64,000 bases of DNA from Planctomycetota bacterium (GCA_029259745.1 JAJDEO010000031.1:5001-69000); one strand, 5' to 3'; positions 47,383 through 56,704 are shown, counted from the first letter of the stretch. Notes: generated by a model not told the origin, from the letters alone. Translations and numbers: made by a program.

Positions 47383-48879
47383 TCACGTGCGCACGCCGAC
47401 GTCGACGCCGCGGAAGCGTGCCGGCGCGGCGCCGTGGGACATCTCGGCCACCTGCATCGGCTGTCCCTTGCCGCAGTTCGGCACGCCCCAGAGCACCCAG
47501 TGCTCGGGGTCGCAGATCGCGTCACAGCTGCCCCAGAACGCCGGCGTGATGCCCTGGTAGGTGGGATTCTTGATGGCCCGCCCGCGCTTGCCGCCCTTGA
47601 TCTCCCAGCCGTACTCGCACGTGAACTGGAAGTTGAGACGCTGCTGATCGATCGACCAACACTTCACGCCGTCCATGTAGATACCGTCGTCGGTGTCGGC
47701 GATCAGATCGTCGAAGGCCCAGACACCCGGCTGCAGCGAGAGATTCGTGATGCGCACGATCGGCACGTGGCTCGGACCCTGAGCGCGGCTGCACCCGCGG
47801 CTCGTCGCGTCGGCGTCGGCTCCTTCGGCGAAGTGTGCCGTGTCGCGGCTCGTGAGATAGCCCGTGAAGCGACCGTCCTTGACGATGTGCCAACGCTGGC
47901 TGCGGACACCGTCGTCGTCGTAGCCGACGGTGGCCAGCCCCCCGGGCACGGTGCCGTCGGCAACCAGCTGCACGATGTCACTGCCGTAGCGAAACCCGCG
48001 CCCGTCGTCACCGTCCAGCTTGCCCGTGTCGACGAAGCTCGAGCCGGCAAAGTTCTCCTCCCAGCCCTGCACGCGATCGAGTTCCGTGGGATGGCCGACC
48101 GACTCGTGAATCTGCAGCGCGAGCTGATCCCCGCTCAGGATGACGTCGTGCTTCCCGATCGGACACGCCGCCGCCGTGAGCAGCTCGCGCGCCTCTTCGC
48201 GCGTACGCTCGGCCGCGCCGACGAGGTCGAGCGACTCGACGAGTTCGTACCCCGAGGCCATGTGCAACCCGCCGAGCGCGGCCGGATAGCTGCGCGACTG
48301 CGTTTCGCCGTCGCGGTGCGCCGTGCACGTCAGGCCCGCGCCGCTGCGCAGGATGATCTGGTCGATGCGCGCACCGGCCGTCGAGACGAACACCTGGCTC
48401 TCGCGCAGGAACGACATGCCGACCTGCGACGACGTGATCTCGGCGTGCTGACCGAGAATCGCCTCGGCTTCCGAGAGCAGCGCGAGCTTCTTCTCGACGG
48501 GGACGGTGAAGGGATCGATGAGCCAGGTCGACGTCCAGCGATCGCGGTGTGCCGGTTCGTCCGCCCAGCGGTGACGCCCCGGACCGGCTGACCGGCCCGC
48601 GCGCGCAACGGCGAGCGCGAGGCGTGTCACGCGCTCGACCTCCGCCTCGTCGGGGTGCACGCCGGAGGCAAAGCCGAACGCCCCGTCGACGAGCACGCGC
48701 ACGCCGAACCCCAGCCGTTCGTCCTGGGTCAACGTCGAGACGCGACCGTTGCGCACGCCGAGATCTTCCTTCTCGACGAGCGCGAGCCGCGCGTCGCCCC
48801 ACGACGCCCCCTCGCGCCGCGCGATGTCCATGGCCCGTTCACCGAGCGTGGCCAGTGCGTCGAAGTCGAAACCGCCCAT
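47383..48879 (-). CDS. tldD: TldD metalloprotease
   Basis: Catalytic subunit of the TldD/TldE peptidase, known for maturing peptides such as microcins and for CcdA degradation. The 498 residues carry the HExxxH zinc motif HESVGH (His258, Glu259, His263) in QIHESVGHPTELDRV, and a C-terminal GVPNCGKGQPMQVAEMSHG that is a family hallmark. Its partner tldE is 1 kb upstream in the same orientation, separated by two plus-strand genes. No dedicated peptide substrate was seen nearby. Confidence 0.95.
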   Translation of the reverse strand: MGGFDFDALATLGERAMDIARREGASWGDARLALVEKEDLGVRNGRVSTLTQDERLGFGVRVLVDGAFGFASGVHPDEAEVERVTRLALAVARAGRSAGPGRHRWADEPAHRDRWTSTWLIDPFTVPVEKKLALLSEAEAILGQHAEITSSQVGMSFLRESQVFVSTAGARIDQIILRSGAGLTCTAHRDGETQSRSYPAALGGLHMASGYELVESLDLVGAAERTREEARELLTAAACPIGKHDVILSGDQLALQIHESVGHPTELDRVQGWEENFAGSSFVDTGKLDGDDGRGFRYGSDIVQLVADGTVPGGLATVGYDDDGVRSQRWHIVKDGRFTGYLTSRDTAHFAEGADADATSRGCSRAQGPSHVPIVRITNLSLQPGVWAFDDLIADTDDGIYMDGVKCWSIDQQRLNFQFTCEYGWEIKGGKRGRAIKNPTYQGITPAFWGSCDAICDPEHWVLWGVPNCGKGQPMQVAEMSHGAAPARFRGVDVGVRT

Positions 48880-48968
48880 CGGGTGCTCCTCGGGTGACTC
48901 GGATCACCGCGTCGTGCGGCGCGCGTGATGATATCGCGCGTCCCGCGGCAGAACGACCTCCGACTCAC

Positions 48969-48997
48969 TTGACAATAGTGGTATTGCTGGTACCGTT
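48969..48997 (+). promoter_or_regulatory. Candidate promoter with overlapping Rrf2 operator
   Basis: A consensus -35 TTGACA (48969-48974) precedes rrf2 by 30 nt; the matching -10 region (TACCGT at 16-nt spacing) is weak. The -35 overlaps a perfect dyad CAATA-GTGG-TATTG at 48973-48986. TGGTA also repeats every 9 nt (48979 and 48988). Binding here by the adjacent Rrf2 protein would block transcription, giving autorepression. This is inferred from position and symmetry. Confidence 0.5.
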
Positions 48998-49004
48998 TTT
49001 CGCC

Positions 49005-49454
49005 ATGCAACTCATGTGGAAGACCGACTACGCGCTGCGCACGCTGCTTTTCCTGGCTCTCCGCCGGGTCGAACAGCAGGGCGAACTCGTGTCCGTGTCT
49101 GAAATCGCCGAGACGTTCTCGATCTCGCGCGACCACGTGCAGAAGGTCGTCCAGGAGCTCGCCCGCCACGGCTGGGTCCGCACCCAGCGCGGACGCTCCG
49201 GCGGCATCGCATTGAGCGCCAACCCTGACGAACTCACGGCCGGCGCCGTCATCGCCGCGTTCGAAGGCCGCAAAGGCGTGCTCGACTGCGTCCTCTCCCC
49301 GGAGGTCTGCGTGCTCGAGCCGGGTTGCCGACTCCGACGCGGATTGATGGCCGCCGAGGCCGCCTTCTACGACGTGCTCGACGCCCTCACCCTCACCGAA
49401 CTCTCCCAGACCAAGGGCCGCCGCGGCGGCCTTCGCAATCTCTCGATCACCTGA
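49005..49454 (+). CDS. Rrf2-family regulator with three-cysteine cluster site
   Basis: A 149-residue winged-helix repressor of the IscR/NsrR family: MWKTDYALRTLLFLA at the N terminus, then the HTH (VSEIAETFSISRDHVQKVVQ) and wing (GWVRTQRGRSGGIAL). Cys95, Cys102 and Cys108 form CX6CX5C, close to the iron-sulfur ligand spacing of NsrR (CX4CX5C in E. coli) and IscR. With a globin 21 nt downstream, an NsrR-like nitric oxide response is the best reading; iron-sulfur or redox sensing is the alternative. ATG 49014 is a second possible start. Confidence 0.88.
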   Translation: MQLMWKTDYALRTLLFLALRRVEQQGELVSVSEIAETFSISRDHVQKVVQELARHGWVRTQRGRSGGIALSANPDELTAGAVIAAFEGRKGVLDCVLSPEVCVLEPGCRLRRGLMAAEAAFYDVLDALTLTELSQTKGRRGGLRNLSIT

Positions 49455-49475
49455 CCTTCCCCGAGCAGCCTTCCG

Positions 49476-49886
49476 ATGAACATCCCTCTCCTTCGCAGCA
49501 CGTTCGACGTCGTCCGCCAAGACACCGAGACCTTCACGCGTGCGTTCTACGGACGGCTCTTCGCCGTCTACCCGCAGGTCTCGCCGCTCTTCAAGGACAC
49601 CGACTTCGACTCGCAGCGCAAGAAGCTCGCCGCGTCGGTCGCCGCGGTGGTTTCACTGGTCGACAAGCAAGACGGAGAACTCGACGCCGTGCTGGACAAG
49701 CTCGGCGTCCTGCACGGTGAAATCGGAACGCTGCCCGAGCATTACCCGATGGTGGCCGCGAGCATGCTCGCCACGCTGGCCGAGGTGCTCGGTGATGGGT
49801 GGACGCCCGAGGCCGCCGACACGTGGTCGACGGCGCTCACGGTGGTGTCGCAGAAGATGATCGACGCCCAAGCTGCCGCCGCCTGA
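49476..49886 (+). CDS. Single-domain globin
   Basis: A 136-residue globin resembling the heme domain of flavohemoglobin or Vitreoscilla hemoglobin, without a reductase domain. Tyr25 (B10) in FYGRLFAVYPQVSPLF, Phe39 at CD1 and the proximal His80 in VLHGEIGTLPEHYPMV fit the family. It likely binds oxygen or nitric oxide and, with a partner reductase, could detoxify nitric oxide. It follows the Rrf2 gene closely and is expected to be under its control. Confidence 0.9.
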   Translation: MNIPLLRSTFDVVRQDTETFTRAFYGRLFAVYPQVSPLFKDTDFDSQRKKLAASVAAVVSLVDKQDGELDAVLDKLGVLHGEIGTLPEHYPMVAASMLATLAEVLGDGWTPEAADTWSTALTVVSQKMIDAQAAAA

Positions 49887-49920
49887 CCGAGCCGCACGAC
49901 GCCGCTCAGGACGACGTCGC

Positions 49921-51255
49921 TCAGAACTCTGTGGCGCTCGAGAACGAGAAGCCGTCGATGCGTAGCGCCGGCACGACGACGTAGCCGCCGAAGAGCGCCG
50001 AGCAGAGCAGCGCCTCGCCGCCGACACCGGAGATGTTGCGGAAGGCCTCGACGAGCGACTGCGTGAAGCGCATGTTGCGCAGCGGTCGTCCGACCTGACC
50101 GTTCTCGATGGCGAACGTGCCATAGCGCGTCATGCCGGTGAGCGTCAGTGCGGTGGGCTCGACGATGTTCGTGTAGTGGAACTCCGTCACGAGCACGCCG
50201 CGGTCGACGCCGGCGACGAGCGCCCCGACGTCGCCTTCCCCGGATTCGAGGATCAGGTTCGACGGCACGGGGCCGCCGGGCGCGGGCTGCGGTCGGGCAT
50301 GTCCCGTCGAGGCGCACCCGGCCCTGCGCGCCGTGCGCTCGTCGTGGACGAGGCTGCGAGCCACGCCGGATTCGATCAGCGTGACGCGTTCGCGGCGCGC
50401 TCCCACGCCGTCGAACCGATGGCCGAGCGTGCGCGGGTCGAAGGCGTCGTCGACGATCGTGACGTTGTCACCGAGCACGGGCTCACCGAGCTTGCCCGAC
50501 AGGAAACTCGCACCCTCTTGCACTTGCTGGGCACCGAAGCCGCTCGCCGCCGTGAACAGCAGCAGGCTCGCGACGGCGCTCGGTTCAAGGACGACCGTCA
50601 CGTGCCCGGGATCGAGTGCGTCAGCCTTGCGACTCGCCAAGGCCTTCGACACGGCCCGCGCCGCGACGCCTTCGACGTCGAGTTCCCCCGCACCGGGCAC
50701 GAGGTGATTGGCCCACCCGGCGCCGTCGTCGCGGAAGACGCTCAGCGACACCTCGCCGTGGTTGACCCAGTCGTGCACGACGAGCCCGGCGCTGTTCGCG
50801 ACGAGTCGCAGGTGGCTCGCCGTCTCGTGGATCCCCGCCGCGCGACAGCCCGCCTCGCGGCAGGGTTCCGTCATGGCGGCCACGCGATCCGACGTCCGCT
50901 GAGGGTCGACGTCGAGCGGATCGTCGTGACGCGGCTCGAGGTCGTGCGGCGCCGTCAGCGCGGGCGCCTCGTCGTCGAGCCGTGGTGCCTGACGCGCCAG
51001 AGCGCAGGCGCGCTCCGTGACGCGCCCGAGCCCCGACTCGTCGAGCACGCCCGTGACGGCCTTCGCCTCCCGCCCCTCGATACGTGCGCGCACCGACACG
51101 GCGACGTCATTGCGCACGACGTTCTGGACGGGATGCTCGGTCGTGAAGCGGTTCACTTCCTGCAACAGCCCTTCGACGACGACCTCGGTCTCGTCGGCCG
51201 AACTCGACGCGAGACAAACCTGTGCCCATTGACGGGCCGCATGGACATCGAGCAC
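49921..51255 (-). CDS. tldE: TldE/PmbA, partner of TldD
   Basis: A 444-residue TldD/PmbA-family protein lacking the HExxxH zinc motif, as expected for TldE, the non-catalytic half. C-terminal family sequence includes ILESGEGDVGALVAGVDRGV and VTEFHYTNIVEPTALTLTGM. Cysteines C129 and C135 in EPCREAGC are not a family feature I know. GTG 51255 is the apparent start. It is convergent with the globin gene (34-nt gap) and divergent from the GH2 gene. Confidence 0.9.
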   Translation of the reverse strand: MLDVHAARQWAQVCLASSSADETEVVVEGLLQEVNRFTTEHPVQNVVRNDVAVSVRARIEGREAKAVTGVLDESGLGRVTERACALARQAPRLDDEAPALTAPHDLEPRHDDPLDVDPQRTSDRVAAMTEPCREAGCRAAGIHETASHLRLVANSAGLVVHDWVNHGEVSLSVFRDDGAGWANHLVPGAGELDVEGVAARAVSKALASRKADALDPGHVTVVLEPSAVASLLLFTAASGFGAQQVQEGASFLSGKLGEPVLGDNVTIVDDAFDPRTLGHRFDGVGARRERVTLIESGVARSLVHDERTARRAGCASTGHARPQPAPGGPVPSNLILESGEGDVGALVAGVDRGVLVTEFHYTNIVEPTALTLTGMTRYGTFAIENGQVGRPLRNMRFTQSLVEAFRNISGVGGEALLCSALFGGYVVVPALRIDGFSFSSATEF

Positions 51256-51428
51256 GTGATGTTCCCGTTCGAGAAGAGAGGTGCGGATGGGTGTTTGGGG
51301 ATATGCTGCCAGCGACCGTGAGCGATCGAGACGGCACGTTCCCCCGGCAGCGAGGATAGCGGGCGACGCTCACGAATCGGAAGGCCGGCGCGAGCGGACG
51401 CGTCACTCACCCACTTCTTCGGAACGCA

Positions 51429-54400
51429 ATGCTCACGAACCGCCCCGTGCGGCTGACCACCCTGTTGGTCATGCTCATCACCCTGGCGTCGACGGTCTCT
51501 GCCCGTGACGTCAGCCTCGACGGCGCTTGGACAGTGCGCCTGGACGTCGACGATCGCGGGAGTCGCGAGGGCTGGAAGTCCCCCGATCACTCCGTCTGGT
51601 CGACGCCGCCACAGGCCGACCAGCGCGAGGACACGATTGCCGTCCCGAGCGCCCTCGAGGCCACGCTGGGCCCGTACGACGGCGTGGCCTGGTACCGCCG
51701 CGAGTTCGAGGCGCCGACCTCGAAACCCGACGACGCGCTGTGGATGCTCGCGTTCGACAACGCCAACGACCGCGTCGACGTCTGGTGGAACGGCGAACAC
51801 CTCGGCCGTCACGACGGCTCCGACGCGCCGTTCCGGTTCGACGTCGATGGCCTCGTGCAGCGCGCTGGCGGGTCGACCGTGACGATCACGGTTCGCTGCG
51901 TCGACCCTGGCATGCGCGCCGCCGACGGGTTGCTGCTCATGGCCCGGCCCCATGCCAAGGAGAGCTGGTACTACAACTACGGCGGGCTCGTCGGGTCGGT
52001 GGCCCTGCGCGCGACGCCGCGGCTCGAGGTCACGACGGTGGATGTTTGGATCGACGACAGCGGCGTCCCGCACGCCGATGTCTTCGTCGACGACCACCGC
52101 GCCGAACACGACACGATCGACATCCATGTCGCGCTCGGTGAGGCTGAGGCCACGACCACCGCCACGGCGACATCGACACCGACGACACCGTCGGCCACGG
52201 TCGCGCTCGCCGCTGCGGCAGCGCTGTCGCGCTGGTCACCGGCCAGCCCCGACCGGCACGAGCTGACGGTCACACTGCGCTCGGGCGGCAGCGTGCACAC
52301 GACGACGACCCTCGTCGGCCTCCGTCGCTTCGAAGTCGACGGAACGCACTTCGTGCTCAATGGCGAAGTCGTGCGACCGATCGGCGTCCTGTACCAACCG
52401 CTGCATCCGCGCGGCCTCTCGAACCCGCCCGACGCGGGCTGGATCCGCCGCGAGATGGAAGCCATCAAGGCGGCCGGGTTCGACATGGTGCGGGCGCACA
52501 TCCGCGTGATGCCGGAGGTCTACGAAGTCTGCGACGAGATCGGACTACTCGTGCACGCCGAGCCGACCCTCGGGTGGGTGCAGCGCGAACGGCCCGACAC
52601 CTGGCCGGCCGTCGACGTGGCGCTCGTCGCGGCTGCCGAGGAGTTTCGCGGGCACGCCTCGGTCGTCATGGTTGGCATGCTCAACGAGCTGTCCGGGATC
52701 CTCTACAAGCGCGTCGAGACACTGCACGAGCGCTTTGCCGCGCTGCTGCCCCACCACCTCATTCTCGACGACTCGGGCAGCTGGCTCGGCGTGGCCCATT
52801 ACCGCAACCCCGACGACAGCGCCGCCGTCGCCTTCGACGATGAGCACGTCTATCGCGCTTGGCCGTGGACGAGCAAAGACATCGGCGACGCTGCGGCGCT
52901 CGGGTTCGACAAGGTCGTCGACGCCGACGGCGTGACGGAACGCGAGCGGCACGACCGACTCGTCTATGTCTCGGAGTACGGCTTCGGCGGACTGCCCCAC
53001 TTCGTCGCCGCGGCCCAAGGTTTCGCCGGCGAGCATTGGCGCCATGACGGCGGCGATGCCATCGCCATGGCCGTCGAGGCGGCCGAGGGCCTGGCCTCCA
53101 CGCCGCTGGGACAGGTCGCGGGATCGCTGGATGCCCTTGCGGAGATCGGCGGGCGCAATCAGGCCCGCGCCGCCGAGGTCATGACGCAGGTGCTGGTCGC
53201 CAACGAACGCGTCGCCGCTCTCGTCTACACGCAGTGGCGCGACGTGGCCTGGGAGTGCGGTGCAGGACTCGTCGACACGTGGGGCAACCCGAAGCCGGCA
53301 CTCGAGAGCTTCACACAGATGCTGACGGGGACGCCCGCTACGCGCACCCTCGACGTCGCGCCGAGCCTTCCGCCGCGCCCGACGCTGCCGGTGGCGCGCG
53401 TGCGCTGGATCGACGTCGACGACGACGTCCGCGCTGCGCTCGAGCCGCACACGCTGCCGCTCGATGCCCCGCGTCCCGACCTCCCCGAACTCGCGATCGT
53501 CGGCGCGCGCGTCGCCCCGTGGGGCCCCGACAACATCGCCGAGACGCTGGCGCTCTGGCGCTGGATCGAGAGCGGCGGCGTCGCGTGGATGATGGCGCCG
53601 GCGGGTTACCCCTACCCCGAGCTCATCTTCGGCTACGACGGCCTCGGCCACGTCGCCGAGCTGCCCTTCACGGCGCAGATGTCGAATGCGCGCGGTCACT
53701 TCATCGGCACGCATCACGTCATCCTGCCGGGCTCGCCGCTGCACACGCATCTCCCTTGGACGTCGCCCCTGCTCGACGAGCGCCTCGCCCCGATCGCGCC
53801 GCATCGCGTCCTGGCCGTCGAGGGCGTCGCGCACGTGCGCGCCGATGCGCTGGCGATCGACGGCTACGGCCTCTACCTCGGCGCCTCGGCACAGACCGTG
53901 CCGTACGGAGAGGGCCGGGCGCTGCTGACGACGCTGCGCCTCACGGACGACGTCCTCGCCCATCCGCCTTCGCGCCGAGTGCTCGAAAACACGCTGCGCC
54001 ACGCTGCACTGACGGCCCACGAGCGGCGCGGTCAGATCACGCCTCACGCCTGGGACGCGACACTCGTCGTGCCCGCGGACACGGCCAAGGCCCTCGGGCG
54101 AGCCGTATGGCGCCACAAGGTCTTCTTCAGCCTCGCCGAGCGGCTGGCCGTCCAACGCTTCGACGGTCGGCGCCTGCAGCGCCGCGACCTCGACGATCTC
54201 GACGAGATCGTGGCCGGCAAGAACGCCGGCTTGCGCGCAGCGATCGGGGGCGACCTCGATGCGGCCGTCGCCCAGCTCGACGACGTCGAGACGCACATGA
54301 CCCTGGCCCGCGAGCTCTTCATGCGGCGCGAGTTCGAGCTCTCGCGGGCCCTTCACCGGCCCGCCGGGGCGCCCGCGCCACTGCGCCTCGCCGACACCGT

Positions 54401-54533
54401 CTCGGTCGCCCACGCCCACGCCGTCGCGCTGCGGCTCATGCGCGCCGGGGCCCACGACGCCGCGATGAAGCAGCTCGACGAGGCGTTCGAGAAACTCGCA
54501 GCGGCCCGCGCAGCCGCCTCGGTCGACCGCTAG
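51429..54533 (+). CDS. Secreted glycoside hydrolase family 2 enzyme
   Basis: A 1034-residue exported enzyme: signal peptide (RLTTLLVMLITLASTVSARD), a GH2 N-terminal sugar-binding jelly roll (VAWYRREFEAPTSKP), an immunoglobulin-like domain with a Thr/Ala-rich insertion, then the TIM barrel. The acid/base is Glu420 in MLNELSG and the nucleophile Glu516 in YVSEYGFGG. The last 400 residues are a less recognisable alpha/beta part (IVGARVAPWGPDNIAETLAL) plus helices. Beta-galactosidase, glucuronidase and mannosidase are all possible; substrate cannot be read. Its TAG stop shares the TA that flanks the palindromic element downstream. Confidence 0.88.
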   Translation: MLTNRPVRLTTLLVMLITLASTVSARDVSLDGAWTVRLDVDDRGSREGWKSPDHSVWSTPPQADQREDTIAVPSALEATLGPYDGVAWYRREFEAPTSKPDDALWMLAFDNANDRVDVWWNGEHLGRHDGSDAPFRFDVDGLVQRAGGSTVTITVRCVDPGMRAADGLLLMARPHAKESWYYNYGGLVGSVALRATPRLEVTTVDVWIDDSGVPHADVFVDDHRAEHDTIDIHVALGEAEATTTATATSTPTTPSATVALAAAAALSRWSPASPDRHELTVTLRSGGSVHTTTTLVGLRRFEVDGTHFVLNGEVVRPIGVLYQPLHPRGLSNPPDAGWIRREMEAIKAAGFDMVRAHIRVMPEVYEVCDEIGLLVHAEPTLGWVQRERPDTWPAVDVALVAAAEEFRGHASVVMVGMLNELSGILYKRVETLHERFAALLPHHLILDDSGSWLGVAHYRNPDDSAAVAFDDEHVYRAWPWTSKDIGDAAALGFDKVVDADGVTERERHDRLVYVSEYGFGGLPHFVAAAQGFAGEHWRHDGGDAIAMAVEAAEGLASTPLGQVAGSLDALAEIGGRNQARAAEVMTQVLVANERVAALVYTQWRDVAWECGAGLVDTWGNPKPALESFTQMLTGTPATRTLDVAPSLPPRPTLPVARVRWIDVDDDVRAALEPHTLPLDAPRPDLPELAIVGARVAPWGPDNIAETLALWRWIESGGVAWMMAPAGYPYPELIFGYDGLGHVAELPFTAQMSNARGHFIGTHHVILPGSPLHTHLPWTSPLLDERLAPIAPHRVLAVEGVAHVRADALAIDGYGLYLGASAQTVPYGEGRALLTTLRLTDDVLAHPPSRRVLENTLRHAALTAHERRGQITPHAWDATLVVPADTAKALGRAVWRHKVFFSLAERLAVQRFDGRRLQRRDLDDLDEIVAGKNAGLRAAIGGDLDAAVAQLDDVETHMTLARELFMRREFELSRALHRPAGAPAPLRLADTVSVAHAHAVALRLMRAGAHDAAMKQLDEAFEKLAAARAAASVDR

Positions 54534-54695
54534 TGGTGTGATTCGAAAGTTCGCGAAATTAGCTTTGGGTCATCGTCGTCGCTGGCAAGGCGCATCGCCG
54601 CAGGCGAATGGGTGGATTCGTCGAGGAGATGCAACACAGCCAGCGGCGAGGATGGCGTGAAAGAAATGACGCGAACTCTTGAATCACACCGCTAG
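54531..54695. mobile_element. MITE-like palindromic element flanked by TA
   Basis: A 161-bp element (54533-54693) with long inverted arms. The outer 14 bases of each end match at 13 positions (left TAGTGGTGTGATTC, right complement TAGCGGTGTGATTC). Aligned without gaps, the two arms match at about 42 of 56 positions, and an inner GCATC/GATGC pair continues the fold. TA lies at both ends, as expected for IS630/Tc1-mariner-type target duplication. It carries no gene, so it would be non-autonomous. No matching transposase is in the window. Confidence 0.7.
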
Positions 54696-54824
54696 GACGG
54701 CTCGCGCCCCGTCGCGGCTCGGACGCGCCCGCGCAGCTCCCCGCGGCAGGATTCGGTCCCCCGGATAGATCGCAGTCGGGGCGGCGCGCTACACTGCGCG
54801 GCTCGTCTCACCGGACCAATCACC

Positions 54825-55310
54825 ATGCACGACATTCGCGAAGGCTCGGACGGCACCGGCCTGCGCGTCGGGATCGCCGTCGCCAGCTACAACGCGACCA
54901 TCACCGACGGCCTCCTCGGAGGCGCCATCGACGCCGCCCGCGATGCCGGTGTCGCCGACGACGACATCGTCGTGGTGCGCGTGCCCGGCGCGCTCGAGGT
55001 TCCGCTCGCGGTCGCGCAGCTCGCGCGCTCAAAGAGCTACGATGCCGTCCTGGCGCTCGGTGCCGTGATCCTCGGCGAGACCGACCACTACACGTACGTC
55101 TGCTCGGAGACCATGCGCGGATGCGGTGAGATCTCGCTCGAGACCGGCGTACCCGTCGGCTTCGGCATCCTCACGTGCCGCACGCTGCTCCAGGCCCGCG
55201 ACCGCTCGTCGACACCGACGAAGAACAAGGGCCGCGAAGCTCTCGTGGCCGCCCTTGCCGCCGCACGGACCAAACGCGCCCTCGACGCCCTCCACGGTGG
55301 AACTCCATGA
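54825..55310 (+). CDS. ribH: 6,7-dimethyl-8-ribityllumazine synthase
   Basis: Makes the riboflavin precursor lumazine from ribulose-derived butanone phosphate and a pyrimidine. The 161 residues include VASYNATITDGLLGGAIDA, VPGALEVPLA and the catalytic His88 in GETDHYTYV. Stop overlaps the nusB start (ATGA). ribH-nusB pairing is common across bacteria. Other rib genes are not in the window. Confidence 0.97.
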   Translation: MHDIREGSDGTGLRVGIAVASYNATITDGLLGGAIDAARDAGVADDDIVVVRVPGALEVPLAVAQLARSKSYDAVLALGAVILGETDHYTYVCSETMRGCGEISLETGVPVGFGILTCRTLLQARDRSSTPTKNKGREALVAALAAARTKRALDALHGGTP

Positions 55311-55759
55311 TCGGCGGACGCACACTCGCCCGCGAGCTGGCTCTGCAGCTCCTCTTCTCGTCCGACGTGCAGTCTTCGACGACGCGCGACGACATCGACA
55401 GCTCCGGCGTGGTCGAGACCGGCCTCGCTGACGCCGAGGCGTCCACGGAGGTCAAGGCGTTCGCACGCGAGCTCGTCTACGGCGTCCGCGAGAACCACGA
55501 GCGCATCGATGCCCTGCTCGTCGGCGCGGCCGACAACTGGGAACTCAGCCGCCTCGCGACTGTCGACCGCAACATCCTGCGCCTCGCCGTCTACGAGATG
55601 ATCGACCGCGACGACGTCCCCACGAAGGTGTCGATCAACGAGGCGATCGAACTCGGCAAGCGCTTCTCGACGGCTCAGTCGGGGTCGTTCATCAACGGCA
55701 TCCTCGACCGCATCCGTCGCGACCTCGGGCTCGAGGCGATCGACGAATCCAGCGACTGA
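55307..55759 (+). CDS. nusB: Transcription antitermination factor NusB
   Basis: A 150-residue helical RNA-binding protein acting with NusE in rRNA antitermination. Conserved features are RTLARELALQLLFSSDV near the N terminus, VDRNILRLAVYEMI, and KVSINEAIELGKRFSTAQSG then FINGILDRI. Starts on the ATGA overlap with ribH and is followed 18 nt later by ftsY. Confidence 0.96.
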   Translation: MIGGRTLARELALQLLFSSDVQSSTTRDDIDSSGVVETGLADAEASTEVKAFARELVYGVRENHERIDALLVGAADNWELSRLATVDRNILRLAVYEMIDRDDVPTKVSINEAIELGKRFSTAQSGSFINGILDRIRRDLGLEAIDESSD

Positions 55760-55777
55760 AGCGAAAGACGCCCACGG

Positions 55778-56704
55778 ATGTTCAAGAAACTCATCGGCGG
55801 CCTCAAGAAGACGCGCGACTCGCTCGTCGGTGGCATGCGCAAGCTGCTCGGGCGCGGCACGCTCGACGACGCCACGCTCGACGAGATCGAAGAGCTGCTC
55901 TACACGGCCGACCTCGGCCCGGCGGCAAGTGACCTCATCGGCGGGATCCGCGCGGGCTACAAGTCCGGCGAGCTGAAGACGGGCGCGGACATCGAGCCGT
56001 TCGTGCGCGCGCGCATCGTCGAGATGATGGGACCCACTGCGCCGCTGCCGATCGAGTCGCGCAAGCCCGGCGAGGTGCATGTGGTGCTCGTGGTCGGCGT
56101 CAACGGCTCAGGCAAGACGACGTCCATCGCGAAGCTCGCGCGGCTCTACCAGCGCTCGGGTAAGAAGGTCATGCTGGCGGCCTGCGACACGTTCCGCGCC
56201 GCGGCCGTCGAACAGCTCAGCATCTGGGCCGACCGCCTCGGCGTCACCATCGTCAAGCGCGCCGAGGGCAGCGACCCGTCCGGGGTGGCCTTCGAGGCCG
56301 CCGAACGCGCGGCTGCCGAAGACATCGATGTCCTCATCGTCGACACCGCCGGCCGCCTGCACACGGCACGCAACCTCATGGCCGAGCTCGAGAAGATCGG
56401 GCGCGTCATCGACAAGAACATCCCGGGTTCGCCGCACGAGGTGCTGCTGGTCCTCGATGGAACGACGGGCCAGAACGCGATCGCCCAGGCGCGCGAGTTC
56501 AAGCAGTCGGTCTCCGTGACGGGCCTGATCGTCACGAAGCTCGACGGCACGGCCAAGGGCGGTGCCGTCGTCTCGATCCACAAGCAGCTCGATCTGCCGG
56601 TGCACTTCATCGGCGTCGGCGAGAGCGCCGAGGATCTCGAACGCTTCGCCGCCGAGGACTTCGCCGCGGCACTCTTCGACGACGTGGCCAGCGCGGCGCC
56701 GTGA
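55778..56704 (+). CDS. ftsY: Signal recognition particle receptor FtsY
   Basis: SRP receptor GTPase directing membrane proteins to the translocon. The 308 residues comprise an N-terminal four-helix bundle and the GTPase G domain with GVNGSGKTTS (P-loop), DTFRAAAVEQL, DTAGR, TKLDGTAKGG and the closing GVGESAEDLERF. The acidic A domain of E. coli FtsY is absent, as in many bacteria. The stop overlaps the GTG start of the O-antigen ligase-like gene. Confidence 0.97.
   Translation: MFKKLIGGLKKTRDSLVGGMRKLLGRGTLDDATLDEIEELLYTADLGPAASDLIGGIRAGYKSGELKTGADIEPFVRARIVEMMGPTAPLPIESRKPGEVHVVLVVGVNGSGKTTSIAKLARLYQRSGKKVMLAACDTFRAAAVEQLSIWADRLGVTIVKRAEGSDPSGVAFEAAERAAAEDIDVLIVDTAGRLHTARNLMAELEKIGRVIDKNIPGSPHEVLLVLDGTTGQNAIAQAREFKQSVSVTGLIVTKLDGTAKGGAVVSIHKQLDLPVHFIGVGESAEDLERFAAEDFAAALFDDVASAAP

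Noticed and set aside
45109..48591. Plus-strand open frame of 1160 codons
   Set aside because: It is antisense to the PilM operon start, AtoE and TldD genes and has Arg/Asp/His-rich low-quality composition; a high-GC shadow frame.
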